Origin: Ideonella sp.
Lineage (GTDB): Bacteria; Pseudomonadota; Gammaproteobacteria; Burkholderiales; Burkholderiaceae_C
NCBI RefSeq assembly: GCF_016702655.1
Contig: NZ_JADJDO010000001.1
Coordinates: forward strand, 1-64,000
DNA: 64,000 nucleotides
Direction of reading: 5' to 3'
Shown: positions 7,741 to 15,877 of the stretch, piece by piece
How the letters are laid out: each line of letters begins with the position of its first letter
Position numbering within the stretch: the first letter of the stretch is position 1
Translations under genes and position numbers: made by a program
Notes under the pieces: generated by a model
What the model was told of the DNA's origin: nothing
The model's input: only the letters and a program-made list of their open reading frames with translations
Database searches by the model: none

Positions 7741-7755
7741 ACAAGGAGACTCGCC

Positions 7756-7899
7756 ATGCCCAAGGGACAGCCACGCAGCAACAAGGAAGCGAAGAAGCCG
7801 AAGAAGGACTCGAGCCCGCCCAAGCCGGTCGCACCGCTCGGCACGAGCTTTGCCATCACGACCGTCGTGCCCGAGCGCGGCAAGAAGAACAAGAAGTAG
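7756..7899 (+). CDS. Small Lys/Pro-rich protein (47 residues)
   Basis: A 47-residue, strongly basic protein beginning MPKGQPRSNKEAKKPKKD and ending ERGKKNKK. AAGGAG stands 7 nt before the ATG. Lysine makes up over a quarter of the residues, and the central segment PVAPLGTSFAITTVVP is the only non-charged part. Similar short Lys-rich proteins are commonly left as hypothetical in Burkholderiales. RNA or nucleic-acid binding is a guess from charge alone. It is convergent with the S4-domain gene 9 nt away. Confidence 0.65.
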   Translation: MPKGQPRSNKEAKKPKKDSSPPKPVAPLGTSFAITTVVPERGKKNKK

Positions 7900-7908
7900 G
7901 CGCGCCGC

Positions 7909-8139
7909 TCAGGCCGGCGAAGGCGCTCCGATGACGCGCACGCGCACGCCGTGCACGGCAACCACTTGCCCGGGCCTGATCTTGCACGTCTTGCGCATCT
8001 CATCGCGGCCGTCGACCTGCACCTTGCCGGCGGCGACCATGGCCTTGGCCGTGCCGCCGCTGCCGGCCAACCCGGTCGCCTTGAGCAACGCATCGAGCGG
8101 GATGTACTCGCCGCGCAACGCGAAATCGACAGTCTGCAC
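7909..8139 (-). CDS. S4-domain RNA-binding protein (YbcJ-like)
   Basis: A 76-residue protein made up almost entirely of one S4 RNA-binding domain: EYIPLDALLKATGLAGSGG, then AKAMVAAGKVQVDG and KIRPGQVVAV. E. coli YbcJ is the small stand-alone relative, thought to bind structured RNA. It lies 24 nt downstream of the MetE-like gene on the same strand and may be co-transcribed. Confidence 0.85.
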   Translation of the reverse strand: MQTVDFALRGEYIPLDALLKATGLAGSGGTAKAMVAAGKVQVDGRDEMRKTCKIRPGQVVAVHGVRVRVIGAPSPA

Positions 8140-8163
8140 GGTCAGGTCGCCAAGGGTCCGCGC

Positions 8164-9183
8164 TCAGGCGTAGCGCTCGCGCGCCAGCGCCGCACCCTGC
8201 GCCAGCGCCCTGAGCTTGGCCTCGGCAACGCCGCGCGCCATCGGCGCCATGCCGCAGTTGGTACACGGCAGCAGGCGCTCGCGGTGCACGAATTGCAGCG
8301 CGCGGCCGATCGTGTCGGCCACCTCCTCGGCGCTCTCGACCGCGTCGGAGGCGACGTCGATCACGCCCACCATCACGTCCTTGCCGTCAAGCAGCGCCAT
8401 CAGTTCGGGCGGCACCTGCGAGTGGATGCACTCGAGGCTGACCTGCTTGATCGAACTCTTGGCCAGCGCCGGAAAGACCTGCTCGTACTGGCGCCACTGC
8501 GCGCCCAGGCTGCGCTTCCAGTCGAGGTTGGCCTTGATGCCGTAGCCGTAGCAGATGTGGACCGCGGTCGTGCAGGCCAGGCCGCGCGCGGCCCGTTCGA
8601 GCGCAGCCACGCCCCAATCCACCGCATCCTGCATGTAGACGTTGAACGCCGGCTCGTCGAACTGGATCACGTCCACCCCGTCGGCCTGCAGCGCGAGCGC
8701 CTCCTGGTTGAGCAAGTCGGCGAACGCCATCGCGAGCGTGGCGCGATCGCCGTAGTGACGGTCGGCGACCGTGTCGACGATCGTCATGGGCCCAGGCAGG
8801 GTGAACTTGAGCCTGCGCGTGGTGTGGGCGCGGCACCAACGCGCCTCCTCGGCATGCACCCGCCCCGCCAGGCGCAGCGGCGCCACGACCTGCGGCACCA
8901 TCGCGTCGTAGCGGTTGTCGCGGATGCCCATCTTCACCTTGTGCTCGAAGTCGATGCCTTCGACGCGCTCGAGGAAGCCGTGCACGAAATGCTGGCGCGA
9001 CTGCTCGCCGTCGCCGACGATGGATAGCCCCGCGTCCTCCTGGAGCTTGATCCACAGCAGCGTCGCGTCGAGCTTGCGCTGCGCGAGTTCGGCACCCTCG
9101 GCGCACCACTGCGGCCAGAGCTTGCCGGTCTCGGCGAGCCATTCGGGTTTGGGCAGGCTGCCTGCAATCGTGGTCGGGAACAT
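8164..9183 (-). CDS. Stand-alone MetE catalytic domain (cobalamin-independent methionine synthase family)
   Basis: A 339-residue protein equal to the C-terminal half of MetE only. Full MetE has about 750 residues in two barrels. All four zinc-ligand positions are present: His209 and Cys211 (VHICYG), Glu251 (LECIHS) and Cys310 (PCTNCG). The substrate-side motif DVIQFDEPAF is also present. It should bind zinc and activate a thiol such as homocysteine. Without the N-terminal barrel, the methyl donor is unlikely to be triglutamyl-methyltetrahydrofolate by the usual mechanism. Short 'core MetE' proteins have been proposed to use other donors. The start MFPTTIAGS at 9183 is the natural barrel start. 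Confidence 0.85.
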   Translation of the reverse strand: MFPTTIAGSLPKPEWLAETGKLWPQWCAEGAELAQRKLDATLLWIKLQEDAGLSIVGDGEQSRQHFVHGFLERVEGIDFEHKVKMGIRDNRYDAMVPQVVAPLRLAGRVHAEEARWCRAHTTRRLKFTLPGPMTIVDTVADRHYGDRATLAMAFADLLNQEALALQADGVDVIQFDEPAFNVYMQDAVDWGVAALERAARGLACTTAVHICYGYGIKANLDWKRSLGAQWRQYEQVFPALAKSSIKQVSLECIHSQVPPELMALLDGKDVMVGVIDVASDAVESAEEVADTIGRALQFVHRERLLPCTNCGMAPMARGVAEAKLRALAQGAALARERYA

Positions 9184-9319
9184 CGGTCGCTCCGGGTGGG
9201 TTGGCGCACGGCATCGGCGCGGCCGCGAGCTTGGCACAGATTCGTCCAACCGGCATGGGCCGGACGGCGCGCCGTTGCGGCGAGAATGCGCGACCGGATC
9301 CGCCGCCTGCCATCGACCG

Positions 9320-11182
9320 ATGCCCCGCCCCTTGCCCTGGCTCGTCGCCCTGCTCTGCACCGTGTCGCAGGCATCCGCACAGGCTCTGCACCCGGCCGGG
9401 GAACTCGTCGAGCGCAGCGCCAGCACGCAACGCCAACGCCCCGACGAGAGCTTCCGATTGGCAACCCAGGCCCTTGCTGTGCTCGCGCAGCAGCCCGATG
9501 CCGACCTGGAGCTGCGCGCGCGCACGCTCGCGTGCAGCCACCTCTCCGAGCGCGACCGCGCGGCCGCGGAGCGCGAAGTCGCGGCCGCCGAGCGCCTGCT
9601 GCCGCAGTTGAGACGCAAGGCGCTGCGCGCCGGCATGCTCGGCTGCCAGGGCGAGATCCACGAGTACGCCGGCGACAACGTGCGGGCGATGAGCTTCTAT
9701 CAGCAGGCGGTCGGCGTTGCCGAGGCCGCCGACGAGAAGGAGCTGCTCGCCGGCGCGCTGTTCCAGCGCGGCTACCTGCGCGGCCTGCAGGGCGAGTATG
9801 CGAGCGGCCTCGTCGACCTGCGGCGCGCGCGGTCGCTTTACGAGCAGCTCGGGCTGGCGCATCAGGCAGCCGGCACGCTCAACGGCATCGCGATCGTCTA
9901 CAACCGCATGGGCGACTTCACGCAGGCGCGCGCCTACTACCGGCAGACGCTCGCGGCGCAGCAGTCGGCCGGCCTGCTGCGCGAGCAGGCCGTCACCTGG
10001 CACAACCTCGGCCGCGCGAACGAGAACCTCGCCGCCTGGAGCGAGGCGCGCGAGGCCTTCGAGGCCGCCCTCGCGCTGTGCCGCGAGATCGCGTACCGGC
10101 GCGGCGAGGCGCATGCACTGCGCGGCCTGGCCGGCGTGCGCAATGCGCAGGGCGACGCGCGCGGTGCGCTCGCGTTGCTCGTCGACGCCGACACCCTGCA
10201 GCGCCAGACGCCCGACGCCAGGTTGCGCGCGCAGATCCAGTTGCAGCGCGGCATCGCGCTGCGCCTGCTCAAGCGGCCTGCGGACAGCCTGCAGGCACTG
10301 GACGAAGCGCTGGAGATCTTCAAGCACGCCGACTCGCAGGCCGAGCTCGTGGCAACCTATGACGCGCTCGCAGCCACCGAGGCCGAGCTCGGCGACTGGC
10401 GCGCCGCCTACGAGCGCCAGCGTCAACTCAAGACCGCGTCCGACCGGCTGCTGCAGCGCCAGCTCGACCAGCGCTTCGCGACGCTCAAGGTCGCCTTCGA
10501 CGCCGAGGCCAAGGACAAGGAGAACCGGTCGCTGCTGCGCGAGCGCCAGGTGGCCGAAAGCGCGCTCGATGAGTCGCGCCAGGCCGGCCGCGTGCAGCTC
10601 GCGCTGATCGGCGTGGCCGCGTTGCTGCTCGCGACCCTGACCTTCATGGCGCTGCGCATGCGCCGCGCGACGGCGCGCATGCGCCTGCTCGCCCTCACCG
10701 ACGACCTGACCGGCCTGCCCAACCGGCGCGCCGTGCTCGCGCGGCTGCGCGACCAGCTCGAGCAGCGCGGCGCTGCGCCGTGCGCGGTGATGATCGCCGA
10801 CCTCGACAACTTCAAGGCCATCAACGACCGCCTCGGGCACGGCATCGGCGACGAGGTGCTGCGCGCGGTCGGCACGGTGCTCGCCGACGCGGTGCGCGAG
10901 CCGGTCTTCGTCGGCCGGCTCGGCGGCGAGGAATTCCTGGTCGTGCTGCCCGAGACCGACCGCGAGTCGGCACGCCAGGCGGCCGAGCGCATCCGCGAGC
11001 AGGTCGGCGCGCTCGACCTGAAGCGCTGGATCGGCGAGGGCAGCCTGACCGTCAGCCTGGGCGTCACCGTGTCGGGCAGCGGGCACGATGCGCCGAGCGA
11101 CATGCTGCGCCGCGCCGACACGGCCCTCTACGCAGCCAAGCATGGCGGACGCAATCGAGTGGTGCTCGACGGCGGCCACTGA
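9320..11182 (+). CDS. TPR-repeat GGDEF diguanylate cyclase, membrane anchored
   Basis: A 620-residue protein. It has a signal peptide (WLVALLCTVSQASAQA), a periplasmic region of about 380 residues built from tetratricopeptide-like helices (for example LNGIAIVYNRMGDFTQARAY), a coiled segment, one membrane helix near residues 424-445, and a cytoplasmic GGDEF domain. The active site reads GGEEF at 535-539, a functional variant that makes cyclic di-GMP. The usual inhibitory I-site RxxD just upstream reads REPV, so product inhibition through that site is probably lost. The start at 9320 gives the signal peptide. Confidence 0.88.
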   Translation: MPRPLPWLVALLCTVSQASAQALHPAGELVERSASTQRQRPDESFRLATQALAVLAQQPDADLELRARTLACSHLSERDRAAAEREVAAAERLLPQLRRKALRAGMLGCQGEIHEYAGDNVRAMSFYQQAVGVAEAADEKELLAGALFQRGYLRGLQGEYASGLVDLRRARSLYEQLGLAHQAAGTLNGIAIVYNRMGDFTQARAYYRQTLAAQQSAGLLREQAVTWHNLGRANENLAAWSEAREAFEAALALCREIAYRRGEAHALRGLAGVRNAQGDARGALALLVDADTLQRQTPDARLRAQIQLQRGIALRLLKRPADSLQALDEALEIFKHADSQAELVATYDALAATEAELGDWRAAYERQRQLKTASDRLLQRQLDQRFATLKVAFDAEAKDKENRSLLRERQVAESALDESRQAGRVQLALIGVAALLLATLTFMALRMRRATARMRLLALTDDLTGLPNRRAVLARLRDQLEQRGAAPCAVMIADLDNFKAINDRLGHGIGDEVLRAVGTVLADAVREPVFVGRLGGEEFLVVLPETDRESARQAAERIREQVGALDLKRWIGEGSLTVSLGVTVSGSGHDAPSDMLRRADTALYAAKHGGRNRVVLDGGH

Positions 11183-11203
11183 GCGCAACGGCCTGAGCTG
11201 GGC

Positions 11204-11377
11204 TACAATCGCGGCACAGAGGTGCGCAAGTCCCTCGTGCTTCGAGGTTCGCTTCTGCTCCCGAACTGCGGTTCTCGCATCGGGTCTCGTGTGAAATCCC
11301 CGGGTTCGTTGCTTGTGCGCTTTTCTGCATGCGCATGCATTCGCTACGCATATTTATTGTTTTGATTGGAACGCTAG
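11204..11377 (+). promoter_or_regulatory. Promoter and long 5' leader of the cold-shock gene
   Basis: TACAAT at 11204-11209 is a good -10 box, but no clear -35 is seen. Transcription from about 11216 would give a leader of roughly 160 nt, as is usual for cold-shock mRNAs. It is less GC-rich than its surroundings near the start codon (CATATTTATTGTTTTGAT). No cold-box consensus was recognised. Confidence 0.5.
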
Positions 11378-11587
11378 ATGACTACCCAAACCGGCACCGT
11401 GAAGTGGTTCAACGAGAGCAAGGGCTACGGCTTCATTGCCCAGGACGCAGGCGGCGCCGACCTCTTCGCCCATTTCCGTGACATCGAAGGCTCGGGCTTC
11501 AAGACGCTGCAGGAAAACCAGCGCGTCCAGTTCGAGGTCAAGCAAGGCCAGAAGGGCCTGCAGGCTGCGAACATCAAGCCGCTCTGA
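11378..11587 (+). CDS. Cold-shock domain protein
   Basis: A 69-residue single cold-shock domain. GTVKWFNESKGYGFI carries the RNP1 motif KGYGFI. RNP2 reads DLFAHF rather than the usual VFVHF, and the protein ends GLQAANIKPL. It binds single-stranded RNA and DNA and melts mRNA structure. It is monocistronic, with a long leader before it and a strong intrinsic terminator after it. Confidence 0.95.
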   Translation: MTTQTGTVKWFNESKGYGFIAQDAGGADLFAHFRDIEGSGFKTLQENQRVQFEVKQGQKGLQAANIKPL

Positions 11588-11605
11588 GGCTCGACTGTTG
11601 CAGAG

Positions 11606-11632
11606 AAAGCCGCGGTTCGCCGCGGCTTTTTT
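11606..11632 (+). terminator. Rho-independent terminator after the cold-shock gene
   Basis: A GCCGCGG stem, TTCG tetraloop and CCGCGGC stem, then six T residues, preceded by AAA. It begins 19 nt after the cold-shock stop codon. This is the clearest intrinsic terminator in the window. Confidence 0.92.
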
Positions 11633-11726
11633 GTTGCCCGGCCCGATGTTGACGTGTGCCGTCACCGTCGCGACACCGAGGGCGTGCCGGGCACCGTAAG
11701 ATGCCCTCCCCCGCCGGAGCGCCTGC

Positions 11727-12755
11727 ATGACCACCACCCTCGTCAACCACCAGATCCGCCTCGCCGCGCGCCCCGTCGGCCTGCCCACGCGCGCCAACTG
11801 GCGCTTCACGAGCGAGCCCCTGCCCGAACTCGTCGACGGCGACGTGCTCGTGCAGACGCTCTACCTCTCGCTCGACCCTGCCATGCGCGGCTGGATGAAC
11901 GAGGGCCGCAGCTACATCCCGCCGGTCGGCATCGACGAGGTCATGCGCGCCGGCGGCATCGGCCGCGTGGTCGCGTCGAGGAATCCCGACTTCGCGGTCG
12001 GCGAGCACGTGAGTGCGGGCCTGGGCGTACAGGAATACGCGCTGATCCACGCCGCCGAGCTCAAGCGCAGCGGCCTGTTCAAGATCGACCTCGCGGCCGG
12101 CACGCCGACGCAGTGGCTCAACGTGCTCGGCATGCCGGGCATGACGGGCTACTTCGGGCTGATGGATGTGGGCCAGCCCAAGGCCGGCGAGACGGTCGTC
12201 GTCTCGGGCGCGGCCGGTGCGGTCGGGCAGACGGTCGGGCAGCTCGCGAAGATCGTGGGCTGCCGCGTCGTCGGCATCGCGGGCGGCACCGCCAAGTGCA
12301 GCTGGGTCGTCGAGGAACTCGGCTTCGATGCCTGCATCGACTACAAGGCCGGCCCGGTGCGCGACGGGCTGAAGCAGCATTGCCCGAACGGCGTCGACAT
12401 CTACTTCGACAACGTCGGCGGCGAGATCCTCGACACCGTGCTCACGCGCATCAACCGCAAGGCGCGCATCGTCATCTGCGGCGCGATCAGCCAGTACAAC
12501 AACACGACGCCGGTCAAGGGGCCCGCGAACTACCTCTCGCTGCTCGTGAACCGTGCGCGCATGGAAGGCATGGTCGTGTTCGACTACGCCGACCGCTACC
12601 CGCAGGCCATCGCCGAGCTGGCGGGATACCTTAGAACGGGGCGAATGAAGAGCAAGGAAATGGTCGTGTCCGGCCTCGACACCTTCCCCGAGACGCTGTT
12701 GAAGCTCTTCAACGGCGAGAACTTCGGCAAGCTCGTGCTCAAGGTCGCCGACTGA
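11727..12755 (+). CDS. NADP-dependent MDR-family oxidoreductase (CurA/leukotriene B4 dehydrogenase-like)
   Basis: A 342-residue zinc-free medium-chain reductase. The N-terminal substrate domain contains LYLSLDPAMRGWMNEGRSY, typical of the curcumin/prostaglandin reductase group. The Rossmann fold contains VVVSGAAGAVGQTVGQLAK, and FDNVGGEILD follows. It should reduce activated carbon-carbon double bonds with NADPH. It is apparently a single gene, with its start 94 nt after the cold-shock terminator. Confidence 0.9.
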   Translation: MTTTLVNHQIRLAARPVGLPTRANWRFTSEPLPELVDGDVLVQTLYLSLDPAMRGWMNEGRSYIPPVGIDEVMRAGGIGRVVASRNPDFAVGEHVSAGLGVQEYALIHAAELKRSGLFKIDLAAGTPTQWLNVLGMPGMTGYFGLMDVGQPKAGETVVVSGAAGAVGQTVGQLAKIVGCRVVGIAGGTAKCSWVVEELGFDACIDYKAGPVRDGLKQHCPNGVDIYFDNVGGEILDTVLTRINRKARIVICGAISQYNNTTPVKGPANYLSLLVNRARMEGMVVFDYADRYPQAIAELAGYLRTGRMKSKEMVVSGLDTFPETLLKLFNGENFGKLVLKVAD

Positions 12756-12801
12756 AGAGGCCTTCGCGACGCGGGCTACACTGGCGCAGCCCGTCGCCGC
12801 C

Positions 12802-15800
12802 ATGTCCAGCCCCGACCCTTCCGGCGCCAGCGATGCGCCCCCGCAAGTTCCCGAGTGCGTGCGTGCCGCGCTGGCGGGCTGCACCACCGACCTGCTGCTG
12901 CTGATCGACAGCCGAGGCCGTCTGCGCTGGTGCAACGCGGCGCTGGAGGCACTGCTCGATCGTCGCCTGGACGCACTGGCTGGCAGGCCCTGGGCCGAGA
13001 CCCTCGGCGGATCGGCACCGCCCGCCGAACTGCGCCACGCTGCCGACATGCTCGGCCGCGGCCAGCCCATCGACGGCATCGAATTCGAGCTCGTCGTCGC
13101 AGGCCAGGCAAGCGCCTGGCTGCGCGCCGGCACACACGCCTTGCCTGGAGGCGAGTGGCTGTGCGTGCTGCGCGACGTGAGCGAGGCGCGCCGCGCCCAG
13201 CGCGAGGCCAGGCGCCTGTCCGAACTGCTTTCGATGGCGCAGGAGTACGGCCGCATCGGCATCTGGGAGCGCGAGATCCCATCCGGCGCCGGCACCTGGG
13301 ACCGCCACATGTTCGCCCTCTGGGGACTCGATCCGGCGCGCGGTGTGCCCGACGTCGAGACGGCCATGTCGCACGTCCACCCCGACGACCGGTCGCTGTT
13401 CGAGCGCTACCAGGCCTCGACGCGAACCCCCGGGTGCTACATGCAGCGCTACCGCGTGCTGCGCGCCGACGGCGGGACGCGCTGGATTCAGTCGCAGTGG
13501 GAGGTCAAGGCCGCACCCGACGGCAGGCCCGAGCGCGCCGTCGGCATCGTGATGGACGACACCGAAATCTTCAAGCTCGGACAGTCGCTGTCTGCCACCC
13601 ACGCACAGCTCAAGCTGGCGCTCGATCTGGGCCACATCGCGATCTGGCGCCATGACTTCGCGACCGACTGCGTGCACTACAACAGCGGTGCGCAACATGT
13701 GCTCAACGTCGCGGCCGACCGAGAGGACATACCGGTGGCCGAGTTGCGGGCGCAGGTCCACCCGGACGACCGCGAACCTGCCGACGCGTCGATCCGCGAG
13801 GCGCTTGCCAGCGACCGACCGAGCGACCTCGAGGCGCGCTTTGCCGACGGCCAAGGTGGCTGGCGCACGCTGCTGACCCGGCGCGTGGTCGAGCGGGCAG
13901 CGGACGGCAAGCCGGTCGCCTTCGTCGGCGTCGCACTCGACGTGACCGGGCAGGCCCGCGAGCGCGAGCGCCTGGGCGAGCAGATGCGGCGCATGGAGGT
14001 GGCTGCCGCGGCAGCCGGGGTCGGCGTGTGGAGCTACGACATCGAGACCGGTGCGGGCCAATGGAACGACACCATGTTCGCGCTCGTCGGGCGTGCGCCT
14101 TCGCCGAATGCGCCGGACCGGCGCACCTATGTGGGTGAGATCGTGCACCCGCTCGATCGCAAGGCACTGCGCCGGCGCGCGCCCCGGCCGGGCAAGCCGG
14201 TCGAAGTCCAGTACCGCGTCGAACTGCCCGGCGGCGAGCTGCGCTGGCTCGAGAATCGCGAACGTCACGAGTCCCTCGCCGGGCGGGCGATGATCTTCGG
14301 TGTGACGCTCGACGTGACCGAGCGCCGCCGCGCCGCCGAGGCGTTGCGCAGCGCCGCCGAGCGCGCGGCGCTCGCCGCTCGTGGTGCCGGCATCGGCACC
14401 TGGGAGATGGATCTGGTCGGCAGCGACGAACGCTGGGACGAGCAGATGTTTCGCCTGCGCGGGATCGAGCCGCGACCCACGCCGCCGGGGCGCGAAGAAC
14501 GGCTCGCGCTGCTGCACCCGGACGATCGCGCGCTCGTGCTCGACGCGCACCCTGCCGACTGGGCCAGCGCCGGCGCCGTGCAATACGAGTTTCGCGTTGG
14601 CTGGCCCGACGGCAGCTGGCGCTGGCTCGCGTCGCGCTCGACGCCGGTGTTCGATGCCGCAGGCCGGGCGCTGCGGCGCGTCGGCGTCAACTGGGACATC
14701 ACCGAAGCCAAGCTCGCCGAGGCGGCATTGCGCGAGACGGCGCTCGTCCAGCGCGAGAGCCAGGCCAAGTCGCAGTTCCTGTCACGCGTCAGCCACGAAC
14801 TGCGCACGCCGCTCAACGCGGTGCTCGGATTCACTCAACTGCTGCAGGCCGAGGCCGAGCTGCCGGCGCCGCAGGCAGCCTGGCTCGGGTCGGTGCGGGC
14901 AGCGGCGGAGCACCTGCTGCTGATGATCAACGACCTGCTCGACCTGAGCGGCCTGGCAACCGGCGGCGTGCGGCTCGCGCCCGAACCGGTGGCGCTGGCG
15001 GCCGTCGTGCGCGAGGCGGCGGCGCTCGTCGAGCCGCTCGCCGTGCAGCACGGCGTCGCGCTGCTGGTCGGTCCGATCGACGCCATGGTGCTCGCCGACC
15101 CGATACGTCTGCGCCAGGTGATCGTGAACCTGCTCAGCAACGGCATCAAGTACAACCAGCGCGAGCAGGGGCGGGTGAGCGTCGATGCCGCTTGCGCCGG
15201 CGACCGCGTCACGCTGCACGTCGCCGATTCGGGCCGGGGTCTGGCTGCCGATCAGCTGGCGCACCTGTTCGAGCCCTTCAACCGCCTCGGCGCAGAGCGC
15301 GACGGCATCGAAGGCAGTGGCATCGGCCTCGTGATCGTCAAGACGCTCGTCGAGCGCATGGGCGGCTCGGTGCGCGCCGGCAGCCAGCCGGGACAGGGCA
15401 CGACCTTCACGGTCGAACTGCCCGCAGCGGCGCCTTGCACCACGCCAACCACGCCTCGCGCATCGGTCGCGCCGGGCCTGCGGCCACGGGCCAGTTCCGG
15501 CCGCGTGCTGTGCATCGAGGACAACCCGGTCAACATGCTGCTCGTGCAGGAACTGCTCGCGCAGCGCCCGGGCGTCGAGGCGCTCGCGGCGACGACCGGC
15601 GCCGACGGCGTGCGCCAGGCACGCCTGCACCGGCCCGACCTGGTGCTGATCGACATGCAGTTGCCCGACTTCGACGGCTTCGAGGTCCTGCGCCGCCTGC
15701 GAGCCGATGCCCGCACCGCCCGCTTGCGCTGCATTGCGCTCTCGGCCAACGCGCTGCAAGACGACATCGAGCGCGCGCGCAGCGCGGGTTTCGACGCCTA

Positions 15801-15873
15801 CTGGACCAAGCCGATCGACTTCGACGCCTTTCTCGCCGGCATCGATGCCGTACTGGCCGGCCCGCCCGGGTGA
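12802..15873 (+). CDS. Soluble hybrid histidine kinase with about five PAS domains and a receiver
   Basis: A 1023-residue sensor kinase with no membrane helix. About five PAS/PAC units fill residues 20-645 (repeated IGIWERE, VGVWSYD and IGTWEMD starts and FVGVALDVT-type PAC ends). The HisKA domain has SRVSHELRTPLNAVL with His665. The HATPase has NLLSNGIKYN and DSGRGL, and a linker leads to a receiver whose phospho-acceptor is Asp951 (VLIDMQLPD). Signals are therefore probably intracellular (redox, ligand or light), and phosphate can pass from His665 to Asp951. No adjacent output regulator is visible, so the partner is elsewhere. Confidence 0.92.
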   Translation: MSSPDPSGASDAPPQVPECVRAALAGCTTDLLLLIDSRGRLRWCNAALEALLDRRLDALAGRPWAETLGGSAPPAELRHAADMLGRGQPIDGIEFELVVAGQASAWLRAGTHALPGGEWLCVLRDVSEARRAQREARRLSELLSMAQEYGRIGIWEREIPSGAGTWDRHMFALWGLDPARGVPDVETAMSHVHPDDRSLFERYQASTRTPGCYMQRYRVLRADGGTRWIQSQWEVKAAPDGRPERAVGIVMDDTEIFKLGQSLSATHAQLKLALDLGHIAIWRHDFATDCVHYNSGAQHVLNVAADREDIPVAELRAQVHPDDREPADASIREALASDRPSDLEARFADGQGGWRTLLTRRVVERAADGKPVAFVGVALDVTGQARERERLGEQMRRMEVAAAAAGVGVWSYDIETGAGQWNDTMFALVGRAPSPNAPDRRTYVGEIVHPLDRKALRRRAPRPGKPVEVQYRVELPGGELRWLENRERHESLAGRAMIFGVTLDVTERRRAAEALRSAAERAALAARGAGIGTWEMDLVGSDERWDEQMFRLRGIEPRPTPPGREERLALLHPDDRALVLDAHPADWASAGAVQYEFRVGWPDGSWRWLASRSTPVFDAAGRALRRVGVNWDITEAKLAEAALRETALVQRESQAKSQFLSRVSHELRTPLNAVLGFTQLLQAEAELPAPQAAWLGSVRAAAEHLLLMINDLLDLSGLATGGVRLAPEPVALAAVVREAAALVEPLAVQHGVALLVGPIDAMVLADPIRLRQVIVNLLSNGIKYNQREQGRVSVDAACAGDRVTLHVADSGRGLAADQLAHLFEPFNRLGAERDGIEGSGIGLVIVKTLVERMGGSVRAGSQPGQGTTFTVELPAAAPCTTPTTPRASVAPGLRPRASSGRVLCIEDNPVNMLLVQELLAQRPGVEALAATTGADGVRQARLHRPDLVLIDMQLPDFDGFEVLRRLRADARTARLRCIALSANALQDDIERARSAGFDAYWTKPIDFDAFLAGIDAVLAGPPG

Positions 15874-15877
15874 TCGT

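Noticed and set aside
11210..11377. Riboswitch in the leader of the cold-shock gene
   Set aside because: No known aptamer consensus is visible, and a long leader is normal for cold-shock mRNAs.
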